A stretch of DNA of 61,937 bases from Mesorhizobium mediterraneum (GCF_002284565.1 NZ_NPKI01000039.1:1-61937); one strand, 5' to 3'; counted from the stretch's first letter, positions 27,567 through 36,978 are shown. Notes: generated by a model from the sequence alone, not told the origin. Made by a program: numbers and translations.

Positions 27567-28780
27567 ACAGTAATTGTCTTCAGCCGCTCGGCGATCAGTG
27601 CCGCAAGCCGCGTCGCCACCTCGTCCTTGCTCATCTCGGGCCATTCGTCGACACCGGCCTTCGAGACGATCCGCACCCGGTTGCGATCGCCGCCCATCAC
27701 GCCGCCTACGCGGGACACGTCGTTGGCGACGATGAAATCGGCGCCCTTCTTCCTGAGCTTGGCCTCGGCGTTCTTGACGAGGTCCTGCGTCTCAGCGGCA
27801 AAGCCGACGACCAGGCTGGGCCGCCTTTTGTGATGACCGACACCGGCAAGAATATCGGGGTTTTCGATCATCTGCAGCGCTGGCGGCCCCTCGCCTGCCA
27901 CTTTCTTGAACTTCTCGCCGGCCGAAGTCTCACTACGCCAGTCGGCAACGGCAGCCACGAACACGGCCGCGTCCGCCGGCAGCAGCTGTTCGACCGCGTC
28001 CTTCATCTCGTTTGCGGTTTCGACATGCAGCGTGGTGACCCCGGCCGGATCGGCAATACCGACCGGACCGGAGACGAGGCGCACATCGGCGCCGAGCCTT
28101 GCCAACGCCGCCGCGATGGCATGGCCCTGCTTGCCGGACGAGCGATTGGCGATGTAGCGCACCGGGTCGATCGGCTCATGCGTCGGCCCTGAGGTGACGA
28201 TGATCTTTCTGCCTGCCAGCGGCTTCGGCCTGATGTCGAGCAGCGCCTCGATCGCGGCGACGATCTCCAGCGGCTCGGCCATGCGGCCCTCGCCTGCCTC
28301 GTTGCTCTCTGCCATCTCGCCCTTCGCCGGGCCGATGAATGCGATGCCGTCCTTCTGCAACGTCGCGCGGTTTCGCCGGGTCGCCGGGTGCGACCACATT
28401 TTCGGGTTCATGGCGGGCGCCATCAAAACCTGCTTGTCGGTGGCAATGAGCACAGTGGAGGCAAGGTCATTGGCGTGGCCGTTGGCGAGCTTCGCCATCA
28501 GGTCGGCGGTGGCCGGCGCCACGACGACAAGGTCGGCCTCGCGCGACAAGCGGATGTGGCCGACATCGTGCTCGTCATTGCGGTCGAACAAATCGGTGAA
28601 GACGTGGTCGGCAGCCAGCGCTCCAACCGACAGCGTGGTCACGAATTCCTGCGCCGCAGCGGTCATGACGACACGCACCGCAGCGCCCCGCTCGCGCAGC
28701 CGGCGGATCAGGTCGAGCGCCTTATAGGCGGCGATGCCGCCGCCGATGATCAGCAGGATGCGCTTGCCGGAAAGGATCAT
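27563..28780 (-). CDS. coaBC: Bifunctional phosphopantothenoylcysteine decarboxylase / phosphopantothenate-cysteine ligase
   Basis: 405 residues. The N-terminal CoaC half is a flavoprotein (IGGGIAAYKALDLIRRL; the PAMNPKMW motif near 122). The C-terminal CoaB half begins near 185 (VTSGPTHEPIDPVRYIANRSSGKQ) and condenses phosphopantothenate with cysteine using CTP. Two successive steps of coenzyme A synthesis. In related genomes coaBC usually follows ubiB directly; here a toxin-antitoxin pair lies between them. Confidence 0.95.
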   Translation of the reverse strand: MILSGKRILLIIGGGIAAYKALDLIRRLRERGAAVRVVMTAAAQEFVTTLSVGALAADHVFTDLFDRNDEHDVGHIRLSREADLVVVAPATADLMAKLANGHANDLASTVLIATDKQVLMAPAMNPKMWSHPATRRNRATLQKDGIAFIGPAKGEMAESNEAGEGRMAEPLEIVAAIEALLDIRPKPLAGRKIIVTSGPTHEPIDPVRYIANRSSGKQGHAIAAALARLGADVRLVSGPVGIADPAGVTTLHVETANEMKDAVEQLLPADAAVFVAAVADWRSETSAGEKFKKVAGEGPPALQMIENPDILAGVGHHKRRPSLVVGFAAETQDLVKNAEAKLRKKGADFIVANDVSRVGGVMGGDRNRVRIVSKAGVDEWPEMSKDEVATRLAALIAERLKTITV

Positions 28781-28805
28781 GCCCGAGACCAGTCCTTGTC
28801 CAAAG

Positions 28806-29216
28806 TCATGCCGGCTTCAGTACCGGCGTGATATCGGTATGGATGAAATCATCGCCCTTGAAAAGCAATGGCAGATCTCGGGTCTTGGCGAGAGCGTAGG
28901 CGAAGCAGTCGCCCATGTTGAGGTTGGCCGGGTGGCCGGTGCCGCGGCCATAGGTTGAATAGGCAAGGCGAGCTGCAGAAAGCTGCACCAAATCGAAGGC
29001 TAGAATTTCGAGTTGAAGCTCCGAAACTATCGCTTCAAGTCGGGCAGCTCCCTCCGGATATCTGCCTCGCAAGGCGACGCAATATGCTTCATATAGCGTG
29101 CCAGAACTGATCGACGGCAGCTCCGATCGGGCGATGGCGTTGGCGAACAACACGTTGTCTGATTCCCGCCCCAGAATGGAAATCAATGCCGACGTGTCGA
29201 CGACAAGAGCGCTCAC
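28806..29216 (-). CDS. vapC: PIN-domain toxin (VapC/FitB-like)
   Basis: 136 residues, a single PIN domain. Conserved acidic residues that bind Mg2+ are seen in VVDTSALISIL (first Asp), TLYEAY (Glu) and NMGDCFAYALA (Asp pair region). VapC toxins are ribonucleases cutting tRNA or rRNA. The start is taken as GTG 29216, overlapping the antitoxin stop (GTGA); another GTG lies at 29234. 25 bases separate its stop from coaBC. Confidence 0.88.
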   Translation of the reverse strand: MSALVVDTSALISILGRESDNVLFANAIARSELPSISSGTLYEAYCVALRGRYPEGAARLEAIVSELQLEILAFDLVQLSAARLAYSTYGRGTGHPANLNMGDCFAYALAKTRDLPLLFKGDDFIHTDITPVLKPA

Positions 29217-29452
29217 CGGAGGCCTTCGTCCCACATTTCATCTGCGAGTTTCTTCAGGTCGAAAGGCTCCGCTGGTTTCACGCCAAGCGCCAGAACCTTG
29301 TCAACGTCGATCCTTCGTCGTGCAGGGCTTTTAACCTCTCGCGCAAGAACTTCCCGAGCCTCCTGCTCCATCGAAACACCTCGCGCGGCGGCGCGCTCGC
29401 GAAGGGCCTGCTTCACGCTGTCGTCAAGATTGCGGATGGTGAGCGTACCCAT
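29213..29452 (-). CDS. vapB: Antitoxin, ribbon-helix-helix type (VapB/FitA-like)
   Basis: 79 residues. The N-terminal LTIRNLDDSVKQALRERAAARGVSME is a typical FitA-like ribbon-helix-helix that binds DNA. The C-terminal part (FDLKKLADEMWDEGLR) would wrap the toxin. ATG 29452 has AGGAG 7 bases upstream. The partner toxin overlaps by 4 bases. A long inverted repeat 38 bases before the start is a likely autoregulatory operator. Confidence 0.88.
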   Translation of the reverse strand: MGTLTIRNLDDSVKQALRERAAARGVSMEQEAREVLAREVKSPARRRIDVDKVLALGVKPAEPFDLKKLADEMWDEGLR

Positions 29453-29489
29453 GGCATTGCTCCTTCTCATCCAACATAGTTGATGAAAG

Positions 29490-29539
29490 GAATGCTTTCA
29501 ATGACAGCGCCGACAGCACTGCTGTCATTGCTTGCATTC
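29490..29539. repeat. 50-bp inverted repeat between ubiB and the toxin-antitoxin pair
   Basis: GAATGC (29490-29495) and CAATGACAGC (29499-29508) are mirrored by GCTGTCATTG (29521-29530) and GCATTC (29534-29539), with equal 3-base breaks. The right arm enters the last bases of ubiB. It could be the VapBC operator, the ubiB terminator, or both. Confidence 0.65.
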
Positions 29540-31112
29540 AAAGCAGCTTCCAAGCGATATAGACTAGCGTCACCGCGATCACCCACAGCGCCAGCCGGCC
29601 GGATCGGGTGTGGCGCGCCTCGGCCTTGCCGATCGCGTGCGCTGTCCTTTCGTCGAAGCGCAACCCATGTTCGGCCATCAAATCGATCTCGCGCGACAGC
29701 CGCTCGGTGCGGGCGGCGAGGTCCGGCGCCTGGCGGGCCAGCGCCAGCAGCGCGCTTGCGCCGTCGCGCGCGTCGGCCAGCAGAGCACGCGGGCCGAGGT
29801 TGCCCGATATCCAGCCGCTGACCACCGGTTCGGACGTCTTCCACATGTTGAAGGCCGGGTCGAGGGTGCGGGCGACGCCCTCGACCACCACCATGGTCTT
29901 CTGCAGCAGCACCAGTTCGGAACGCGTCGCCATGTCGAAGAGGTCGGTCACCTCGAACAGAAGCGTCAAGAGCTTGGCCATCGAGATGGTATCGGCCGGC
30001 TGGCCGTGGATCGGCTCGCCGATCGCCCGGATCGCCTGGGCGAACGCCGCGACATTGTGCTGGCGCGGCACGTAGCCGGCCTCGAAATGCACTTCGGCGA
30101 CGCGCAGATAGTCACGGGTGATGAAGCCATAGAGGATTTCGGCGAGGAAACGGCGCTCCTTCTTGCCGAGCCGGCCGGCAATGCCGAGATCAACGGCAAC
30201 GATGGTGCCGTCGGCCTCGACGAACAGGTTTCCCGGATGCATGTCCGCATGAAAGAAGCCGTCGCGCAGCGTTTGACGCAGGAACGACTGGATCAGATTG
30301 GCGGCGATCGCCTTCAGATCGTGGCCGGCAGCAGCGAGGCCGGCAATGTCGTTCATCTTGATGCCGTCGACCCATTCCATGGTCAGAACGTCGCGGCCGG
30401 TGCGCTCCCAGTCGACCATCGGCACGCGAAAGCCGGGATCGTCCTTGGTGTTCTCGCCGAGCTCCGAAAGCGCTGCCGCCTCGAGCCTCAGATCCATTTC
30501 GATCTTGGTGGTCTGCGCCAGCGTCTCGGTCACTTCGACCGGCCGCAGCCGGCGCGACGACGGGATGTACTTCTCCTGCAGGCGGGCAGCGAGAAAATAG
30601 CTCTCGAGATCACGAAAGAAGAGGCGGCGCACGCCTGGCCGGATGACCTTGACCGCCACCCGCGAACCGACGCCGTCGTGCAGGGTTTCTGCGATATGGA
30701 CCTGAGCGATCGAAGCCGCGGCAACGGCATCGCCGAAACTGGCGTAGAGGTCGCCGACCTTGCGCCCGAGCGAAGCCTCTATCGCCGCAATGGCCTCGGT
30801 CTGCGGAAAGGTCTGCATCTTGTCCTGCAGCATGGCGAGGTCGAGCGCCATGTCGTTGCCGACGACATCGGGCCGTGTCGCCAGGAACTGCCCGAGCTTG
30901 ACATAGGATGGCCCGAGCCGGACGACCGCCTTGGCCAGCCGGTCGCCACGCTCATAGGCAAGCGCGCGGCGGCGGGTGAACAGCCGTGCCATCCGCCAGC
31001 CGAGTTTCGGCAGGCCGGAAAGCTCGTCGCCCGGCAAGGCCGCCACGACGCCTTCGCGGACCAGCACCCAGCCGGCCCGCACGAGCCTGAAACCAGCGCC
31101 GACCCTGCTCAT
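29538..31112 (-). CDS. ubiB: Ubiquinone biosynthesis kinase-like protein UbiB
   Basis: 524 residues, ADCK/ABC1 atypical kinase family, needed for ubiquinone synthesis or lipid handling in the membrane. The KxGQ region appears as LGPSYVKLGQFLATRPD near residue 85, the nucleotide-binding Lys in VAVKVIRPG, and the catalytic HADMHPGNLF with VDLGIAGRL after it. Two C-terminal membrane helices, the last LALWVIAVTLVYIAWKLL. The start at 31112 lies 13 bases after the ubiE stop. Confidence 0.94.
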   Translation of the reverse strand: MSRVGAGFRLVRAGWVLVREGVVAALPGDELSGLPKLGWRMARLFTRRRALAYERGDRLAKAVVRLGPSYVKLGQFLATRPDVVGNDMALDLAMLQDKMQTFPQTEAIAAIEASLGRKVGDLYASFGDAVAAASIAQVHIAETLHDGVGSRVAVKVIRPGVRRLFFRDLESYFLAARLQEKYIPSSRRLRPVEVTETLAQTTKIEMDLRLEAAALSELGENTKDDPGFRVPMVDWERTGRDVLTMEWVDGIKMNDIAGLAAAGHDLKAIAANLIQSFLRQTLRDGFFHADMHPGNLFVEADGTIVAVDLGIAGRLGKKERRFLAEILYGFITRDYLRVAEVHFEAGYVPRQHNVAAFAQAIRAIGEPIHGQPADTISMAKLLTLLFEVTDLFDMATRSELVLLQKTMVVVEGVARTLDPAFNMWKTSEPVVSGWISGNLGPRALLADARDGASALLALARQAPDLAARTERLSREIDLMAEHGLRFDERTAHAIGKAEARHTRSGRLALWVIAVTLVYIAWKLL

Positions 31113-31125
31113 GACTGCGCTAGCC

Positions 31126-31902
31126 TCAAAGCTTCCAGCCCGAATGAAGCGCAGCAATGCCGCCGGAATAATTGCGAAAAGAAGCGCGGTCGAAGCCGGC
31201 GCGGGAAATCATCGCCGCAAAATTCTGCTGATTGGGAAACTTGCGGATTGATTCGACCAGATAGGAATAGGGCTCGCCGTCACCGGTCACCGCCTTGCCG
31301 ATCCTGGGGATGGCGTTGAACGACCACGCCTCATAGACCTTGTCGAGCAACGGCATGTCGACCTCGGAAAATTCGAGACAGAGAAAGCGTCCGCCGGGCT
31401 TCAGCACGCGATAGGCTTCCGCAAGCGCCACATCGATACGCGGCACGTTGCGAATGCCGAAAGCGATCGTGTAGGCGTCGAACGTGGCCTCAGCGAAGGG
31501 CAGCTCCTCGGCATTGGCTTCGACGAAATCGGTGTTATCAGTCAGTCCCTTTTTCTCGGCCCGGTCGCGGCCGACGGCGAGCATCGAGCCGTTGATGTCG
31601 AGAACGGTGGCATGGGCGTTCCTGCCGCTCGCCTCGACGATGCGGAAGGCGATGTCGCCGGTGCCGCCGGCAACGTCGAGAACGCTCCAGCGCGGTCGTT
31701 TCGGTGGATTGAGCCATGTGACCATAGCGTCCTTCCACAGCCGGTGCAGGCCGGCCGACATCAGGTCGTTCATCAGATCGTAGCGGTTCGCGACCTTGTG
31801 GAAAACGTCATTGACCAGGGACTGCTTCTCGCCTGCCCCTACACGCTTGAAACCATAGGAGGTCTCCATGCCGCCAACGGCCGTGGTTCTCTCAACCGAC
31901 AT
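31126..31902 (-). CDS. ubiE: Demethylmenaquinol/ubiquinol C-methyltransferase
   Basis: 258 residues. S-adenosylmethionine-dependent class I methyltransferase of ubiquinone synthesis. The FxxVAxRYDxMNDxMS signature is present (HKVANRYDLMNDLMS near residue 35), then VLDVAGGTGDIAF and GIRNVPRIDVALAEAYRVLKPGG. First gene of a ubiE-ubiB unit and divergent from add. Confidence 0.96.
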   Translation of the reverse strand: MSVERTTAVGGMETSYGFKRVGAGEKQSLVNDVFHKVANRYDLMNDLMSAGLHRLWKDAMVTWLNPPKRPRWSVLDVAGGTGDIAFRIVEASGRNAHATVLDINGSMLAVGRDRAEKKGLTDNTDFVEANAEELPFAEATFDAYTIAFGIRNVPRIDVALAEAYRVLKPGGRFLCLEFSEVDMPLLDKVYEAWSFNAIPRIGKAVTGDGEPYSYLVESIRKFPNQQNFAAMISRAGFDRASFRNYSGGIAALHSGWKL

Positions 31903-32050
31903 TATTTTTGATCCGCCATAAAACCGGCGGGACCATAGCCGATCGATGGTGCCGACGCTATTGTTTAAGGCGCGGTGTTCGGCCGCGCTTCTCGGTCGTG
32001 GAATCATGCTTATGGCTCCGCGAACTGGGCTGACCTGACGGGATGACTGC

Positions 32051-33022
32051 ATGCCTTTGAAAGCGGAACTGCACTGCCATATCGAAGGGGCAGCGGCGCC
32101 CGAACTCGTCATCCGCCAGGCGCAGAAATACGGCAAGGACACCTCGCCCTACATTCAGGACGGCTCCTTCGTCTGGCACGATTTCACCTCCTTCCTCGCC
32201 GCCTATGATTTCTCCTCCGACCTGTTCCGCACGGAAGAAGACTATGCGCGGCTGGCCGATCATTACCTGACCAGTCTCGCCCGCGACGGCGCCATCTATT
32301 CCGAGATCTTCACCTCGCCGGACCATGCCGGCAAGGCCGGCCTGTCGCCCAAGGCCTATACGGACGCGCTCGGCGAAGGCATGGCGCGTGCCAAGGCCAA
32401 GACCGGCATCGAGGGCCGCATGATCGTCACCGGCGTGCGCAACGCCGGCGTCTATTCGATCGAGCAGGCGGCGCGCTTCGCGGCCCGCTGCGGACATCCG
32501 CTGGTCACCGGCTTCGGCGTCGCCGGCGACGAGCGGATGGGCGATCTGGAGGACTATGTCAGGGCCTTCGAGATCGCGCGCGAGGCCGGCCTCGGCATCA
32601 CCGTCCACGCCGGCGAGCTGATGGGCTGGGAAAGCGTCAAGGCGGCGCTCGACCATATCCGCCCCGCCCGTATCGGCCATGGCGTGCGCGCCATCGAAAA
32701 TCCCGACCTTGTCCGGCGCATAGCCGACGAAGGCGTCGTGCTCGAATGCTGTCCCGGCTCCAACATCGCGCTGAAGGTCTTCGACAGTTTCGCCGATCAC
32801 CCTTTTCCGGCGCTGCAGGCGGCGGGCTGCAAGGTGACGCTAAACTCCGACGACCCGCCCTATTTCTGGACGTCGCTGAAGCGCGAATACGACATTGCCG
32901 CAGAGCATTTTTCGATGGACGACAAGGCGCTCGCCGCCGTCACCAGAACCGCAATCGAGGCCGCCTTCGTCGATAAGAAGACCAGGACGGCGCTTCTCGC
33001 ACGCCTTAACGCCGCCCGCTAA
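32051..33022 (+). CDS. add: Adenosine deaminase
   Basis: 323 residues. Converts adenosine and deoxyadenosine to inosine and deoxyinosine. Zinc ligands appear as HCHIEG near the N-terminus, VHAGE with the catalytic Glu near 190, RIGHG near 213 and the SDDPPYF motif near 277. Divergent from ubiE. It belongs functionally with the nucleoside genes downstream (upp, deoA, punA, cdd). Confidence 0.94.
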   Translation: MPLKAELHCHIEGAAAPELVIRQAQKYGKDTSPYIQDGSFVWHDFTSFLAAYDFSSDLFRTEEDYARLADHYLTSLARDGAIYSEIFTSPDHAGKAGLSPKAYTDALGEGMARAKAKTGIEGRMIVTGVRNAGVYSIEQAARFAARCGHPLVTGFGVAGDERMGDLEDYVRAFEIAREAGLGITVHAGELMGWESVKAALDHIRPARIGHGVRAIENPDLVRRIADEGVVLECCPGSNIALKVFDSFADHPFPALQAAGCKVTLNSDDPPYFWTSLKREYDIAAEHFSMDDKALAAVTRTAIEAAFVDKKTRTALLARLNAAR

Positions 33023-33126
33023 CTCTCTCCTCCTGCAAAAACTGTGGTAGGTGATCGCAAGCAGTTCCTTGGCCGGCGCATTGTCGATAGGGTTCACGTA
33101 AGCAGCCGGAATTTCAGGAGAACACC

Positions 33127-33756
33127 ATGAAGGGCGTCACCGTCGTCGACCACCCGCTTGTCCAGCACAAGCTGACCATCATGCGAAAGAAGGAAACCTC
33201 GACGGCCGGCTTCCGGCGGTTGTTGCGGGAGATCTCGCTGCTGCTCGGCTACGAGGTCACTCGCAACCTCGAACTGACGACGACAACGATCGAAACGCCG
33301 ATCGAGACGATGGAAGCGCCAACGCTGGAGGGCAAGAAGCTGGTCTTCGCCTCAGTGCTGCGCGCCGGCAACGGCTTGCTCGAGGGCCTGCTTGACCTGG
33401 TGCCGGCGGCGCGCGTCGCCCATATCGGTCTCTACCGCGATCATGAGACGCTGGAAGCGGTCGAATATTTCTTCAAGGCGCCGAGCGATCTCGCCGACCG
33501 GTTGGTGATCGTCGTCGACCCGATGCTGGCGACCGCCAATTCGGCGATCGCGGCGATCGACAAGCTAAAAGGGCGCGGCGCCACTAACATCCGCTTCCTC
33601 TGCCTGCTGGCTGCGCCAGAAGGCCTCGAGCGCTTCATCAAGGCGCATCCCGATGTCCCGGTATTCACCGCGTCCATCGATCGCCAGCTCAACGAGAAAG
33701 GCTACATCATGCCCGGCCTCGGTGATGCCGGCGACCGCATGTACGGCACGAAATGA
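33127..33756 (+). CDS. upp: Uracil phosphoribosyltransferase
   Basis: 209 residues. Makes UMP from uracil and PRPP. The conserved core LVFASVLRAGNGLLEGLLDLVPAARVAHIGLYRD and the C-terminal YIMPGLGDAGDRMYGT are present. The PRPP loop reads DPMLATANSA where the common form is DPMLATGGSA, a two-residue change. GGAG precedes the ATG. It follows add on the same strand. Confidence 0.95.
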   Translation: MKGVTVVDHPLVQHKLTIMRKKETSTAGFRRLLREISLLLGYEVTRNLELTTTTIETPIETMEAPTLEGKKLVFASVLRAGNGLLEGLLDLVPAARVAHIGLYRDHETLEAVEYFFKAPSDLADRLVIVVDPMLATANSAIAAIDKLKGRGATNIRFLCLLAAPEGLERFIKAHPDVPVFTASIDRQLNEKGYIMPGLGDAGDRMYGTK

Positions 33757-33863
33757 CCGTGCCACTCGTTTACCGATCGTTTACGCAAACGGCCGCTTTC
33801 CGCATCTGTTAAAGCTGCAAACACCATGTCGCGATAAGCATGGACCTTCACGAAGGCCGGTCC

Positions 33864-34427
33864 ATGCTGCGCAATCTTCTCATCCTAGGCGTGCTCGCCG
33901 TAACATCGGCGTCGTTCCCGATCCTCTATCAATCGAATCCGCAGATGCTCGATGGCCTGCTGAAATCGGCGGTCAGGGCGAGGCCCACGGTCGAAACGCA
34001 AACGGACCTGAACCTGGCCGCGGTTCCCGACATGCCGGCGACGCCGCAGCCGCTCGGCCGCAAGGTCGTGGTCACGGCGGATGCGCGCGGGCATTTCACG
34101 TCGGCATTCAAGCTCAACGGCCGTCAGGTTGACGGCATGATCGACACCGGCGCCACGCTCGTCGCCATCAACAGTTCGACGGCACGCAGGATCGGCATTT
34201 CGCTGAACGCGTCGGACTTCCGCCACACGGTCAACACCGCCAACGGGGCGATCAAGGCTGCCCTGGTGACCGTCGATCGCCTGCAGATCGGCAAGATCAC
34301 GGTCGACGGCGTCCAGGCGGTGGTGCTCGACGACAAGGCACTGCGCACCAATTTGATCGGTCTGAGTTTTCTCCAGCGGCTTGAAAAATATCAGGTCGAA
34401 AACGGCGCGCTGTTGCTCGTCCAGTGA
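33864..34427 (+). CDS. Retropepsin-like aspartic protease (TIGR02281 type)
   Basis: 187 residues from ATG 33864; an ATG at 33840 would add 8 residues. An N-terminal hydrophobic anchor (MLRNLLILGVLAVTSA) puts the domain in the periplasm. The active-site motif is GMIDTGATLVAINSS near residue 98, followed by the flap and a C-terminal GLSFLQRLEKYQVENGALLL. Clan AA proteases of this group are single-domain and presumably dimeric. Its stop directly abuts the convergent deoA stop. Confidence 0.88.
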   Translation: MLRNLLILGVLAVTSASFPILYQSNPQMLDGLLKSAVRARPTVETQTDLNLAAVPDMPATPQPLGRKVVVTADARGHFTSAFKLNGRQVDGMIDTGATLVAINSSTARRIGISLNASDFRHTVNTANGAIKAALVTVDRLQIGKITVDGVQAVVLDDKALRTNLIGLSFLQRLEKYQVENGALLLVQ

Positions 34428-35747
34428 TCACCCGCGCGGCAGGATCCGCCGGATGACGGCTTTTTCCGCAGGCGGCTTCGAAGCGCCGATCGTATAGGCC
34501 GAAAGCACGGCGGCCGCGGCCGCCTCGGCATCGGAGGCGTTGCGGGCATGGACCAGCGCCAGCGCCTCGCCGGCGCGTACCTCCGCACCGACCTGCAATA
34601 GCCTGGTGATGCCGACCGCATGATCGATGCTGTCGTCCGGCCGTATGCGCCCGCCGCCAAGCCCGACGACGGCAAGACCGATGTCGCGGGTGGCGATGCC
34701 GGTGACAAAGCCGTTTTCGGTCGCCTTGACCGCAAACTCGGTCGCCGCCTTCGGCAGGTATTTTTCCGGATTCTCGATGAAGTCGGCCGGACCGCCGAGC
34801 GCCGCCACCATGCGCGCGAAGACGGCCGCCGCGCGGCCACCGGCAAGCGTCTCGGCGGCGCGCCGCATGCCGTCCTGGTTGGACGATACCAGCCCCGCCG
34901 ACTGAAGCATGTCTGCGGCCAATGCCAGCGTCACATCCTCCAGGCGCCGATCGCGGACGCGGCCGGTGAGAAAGTCGACGGCATTTTGCACCTCGACCGC
35001 GTTGCCGGCAGCCGATGCCAGCGGCTCGTTCATGCCGGTGACCAGCGCCGAGGCCTTCAGGCCTGCGCCGTTGGCGATTTCGACCAGGCTGTTCGCCAGT
35101 GCCGCTGCGTCGCGCGACTTTTCCATGAAGGCGCCGTTGCCGACCTTCACGTCGAGCACCAGTGATTGCAGGCCGGCGGCCAACTTCTTCGACAGGATCG
35201 AGGCGGTGATCAGCGGCACCGATTCGACGGTGCCCGACACGTCGCGGATCGCATAGAGCCTGCGGTCGGCGGGCGCGAGATCGGCGGTCTGGCCGATGAT
35301 GGCGCAGCCGGTTTCGAGCACCACCTTGCGGAAGCGCGTAACATCCGGCTGGCTGATATAGCCGGGGATGGCATCCATCTTGTCCAGCGTGCCGCCGGTA
35401 TGGCCGAGGCCGCGGCCGGAAATCATCGGCACATAGGCGCCGCAGGCGGCGACGATCGGCGCCACCATCAGCGAGACATTGTCGCCGACGCCGCCTGTCG
35501 AATGCTTGTCGGTGACCGGGCCCGGCAGGTCCGACCAGTCGAGCACGTCGCCGGAATCGCGCATGGCCAGCGTCAGCGCCACCGCCTCGTCGCGGCTCAT
35601 GCCGTTGAAGAACACCGCCATGGCGAACGCCCCGACCTGCCCGTCCGAGACGGTGCCGGTGGTCACGCCCTCGATGAAGCTGGCGATCTCCTGCGCCGAC
35701 AGCTTATGGCCGTCGCGCTTGCTGCGGATGATTTCCTGGGGAAGCAT
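34428..35747 (-). CDS. deoA: Thymidine phosphorylase
   Basis: 439 residues. Splits thymidine or deoxyuridine to base and deoxyribose-1-phosphate. The phosphorylase signature region SGRGLGHTGGTLDKMDAI is near residue 115 and the phosphate-binding TDKHSTGGVGD near 83. The ATG shares a base with the punA stop (TGATG). Third in a cdd-punA-deoA unit. Confidence 0.95.
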   Translation of the reverse strand: MLPQEIIRSKRDGHKLSAQEIASFIEGVTTGTVSDGQVGAFAMAVFFNGMSRDEAVALTLAMRDSGDVLDWSDLPGPVTDKHSTGGVGDNVSLMVAPIVAACGAYVPMISGRGLGHTGGTLDKMDAIPGYISQPDVTRFRKVVLETGCAIIGQTADLAPADRRLYAIRDVSGTVESVPLITASILSKKLAAGLQSLVLDVKVGNGAFMEKSRDAAALANSLVEIANGAGLKASALVTGMNEPLASAAGNAVEVQNAVDFLTGRVRDRRLEDVTLALAADMLQSAGLVSSNQDGMRRAAETLAGGRAAAVFARMVAALGGPADFIENPEKYLPKAATEFAVKATENGFVTGIATRDIGLAVVGLGGGRIRPDDSIDHAVGITRLLQVGAEVRAGEALALVHARNASDAEAAAAAVLSAYTIGASKPPAEKAVIRRILPRG

Positions 35748-36565
35748 CAGGCCGAGACCTTACTCTCCGGCAGCCCGTCTTCGAACACACGCTGGAGAAT
35801 GGTCGCCAGCCGCGCGCCGCCAACCGGCGCCATGTCCTTGGTCTCCTGGTGCGAAAGCTCCGCCCCGGTCATCCCTGCTGCAAGGTTGGTGATGACCGAG
35901 CAGGCAGCGACGCGCAGGCCGAGGAAGCGGGCGAGAATGACTTCCGGCACGGTCGACATGCCGACGGCATTGGCGCCCATGACGCGCGCCATGCGGATCT
36001 CGGCGGGCGTCTCGAAGCAGGGCCCGGAAAACCACATATAGACACCCTTGTGCAGCGCGGTATCCGTCGCCTTCGCGGCCGTCTCGATCGCCGAGCGAAG
36101 GCCCGCATCATAGGCTTCGGTCAGACCGACGAAGCGGCGGTCGCTTGGCTCGCCGATCAGCGGGTTGGAGCCCGAGAAGTTGATGTGGTCGGTGATCAGC
36201 ATCACCGAGCCCGGCCCCATGTCCGGGTCGACCGAGCCGGCGGCATTGGTGAGGATCAGTTTCGAGATGCCGAGGCCGGCGAGCACCTCCAGCGCCGGCC
36301 GCATCGCCGCCGCGTTGCCGTGCTCGTAATAATGCGCGCGGCCGGACAGCATCAGCACTGGTGTGCTGGCAAAACGTCCCGCCACCACCTCGCCGGCATG
36401 GCCGGTGACGCCGCTTCTGGGAAAGCCCGGCAATTCGGCATAGGAAATGCGGACGGCGTCCTCGACCTGGTCGACCAGCCCGCCGAGGCCCGAACCCAGC
36501 ACGAGCGCGGTGGCGGGCGCCAGCCCGTCCAGCCTTTCGACGAGATGATCGAGCGCTTCCTTCAT
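35747..36565 (-). CDS. punA: Purine nucleoside phosphorylase
   Basis: 272 residues, trimeric-type PNP. Phosphorolyses inosine and guanosine. VLGSGLG with the phosphate-binding Ser is near residue 22, the loop SGRAHYYEHG near 75, TNAAGS near 105 and the base-binding FETPAEIRM and GMSTVPEVI segments follow. ATG 36565 overlaps the cdd stop (ATGA); frame upstream of it is not coding. Takes the inosine made by Add. Confidence 0.94.
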   Translation of the reverse strand: MKEALDHLVERLDGLAPATALVLGSGLGGLVDQVEDAVRISYAELPGFPRSGVTGHAGEVVAGRFASTPVLMLSGRAHYYEHGNAAAMRPALEVLAGLGISKLILTNAAGSVDPDMGPGSVMLITDHINFSGSNPLIGEPSDRRFVGLTEAYDAGLRSAIETAAKATDTALHKGVYMWFSGPCFETPAEIRMARVMGANAVGMSTVPEVILARFLGLRVAACSVITNLAAGMTGAELSHQETKDMAPVGGARLATILQRVFEDGLPESKVSA

Positions 36566-36954
36566 TTCAAAATATCGCCCTGGAAGCCGTAGGGCAGCAT
36601 CTCGCCCATGGTCACAGTCTCGACCACACCGCCATTGTCGCAGAGATAAAGCTTGGTTTCCGGCCGACAGAATTCGGCCAGCCGCTGCCGGCAGCCACCA
36701 CAGGGCGAGCATTTCGCCATGCGCTCGGCAATCACGGCGATCTCCGTGATCCTGCCGCCGCCGCCCATGATGTAGTGGCCGAGCGCGGTGGTTTCGGCGC
36801 ACCAGCCTTCCGGATAGGACGCGACCTCGATGTTGGCGCCGGCAAAGACGCGGCCGTCCTCGGTGCGCAGTGCCGCCCCGACCGGGAATTTCGAATAGGG
36901 CGCATAGGCCTTGGCCATGGCGGCCTTGGCCGCTTCGAACAGGTCATGCGACAT
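36562..36954 (-). CDS. cdd: Cytidine deaminase
   Basis: 130 residues. Deaminates cytidine and deoxycytidine. The zinc site has the Cys-Ala-Glu form (GWCAETTAL, near residue 52) and the PCGGCRQ pair near 85. GANIEVASYPEG binds the ribose. First gene of cdd-punA-deoA. Directly upstream are three copies of a 60-bp intergenic repeat and then the nucleoside permease genes, all on the same strand. Confidence 0.95.
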   Translation of the reverse strand: MSHDLFEAAKAAMAKAYAPYSKFPVGAALRTEDGRVFAGANIEVASYPEGWCAETTALGHYIMGGGGRITEIAVIAERMAKCSPCGGCRQRLAEFCRPETKLYLCDNGGVVETVTMGEMLPYGFQGDILK

Positions 36955-36978
36955 TTAGTTTTTCCCTAGAATGATCTG

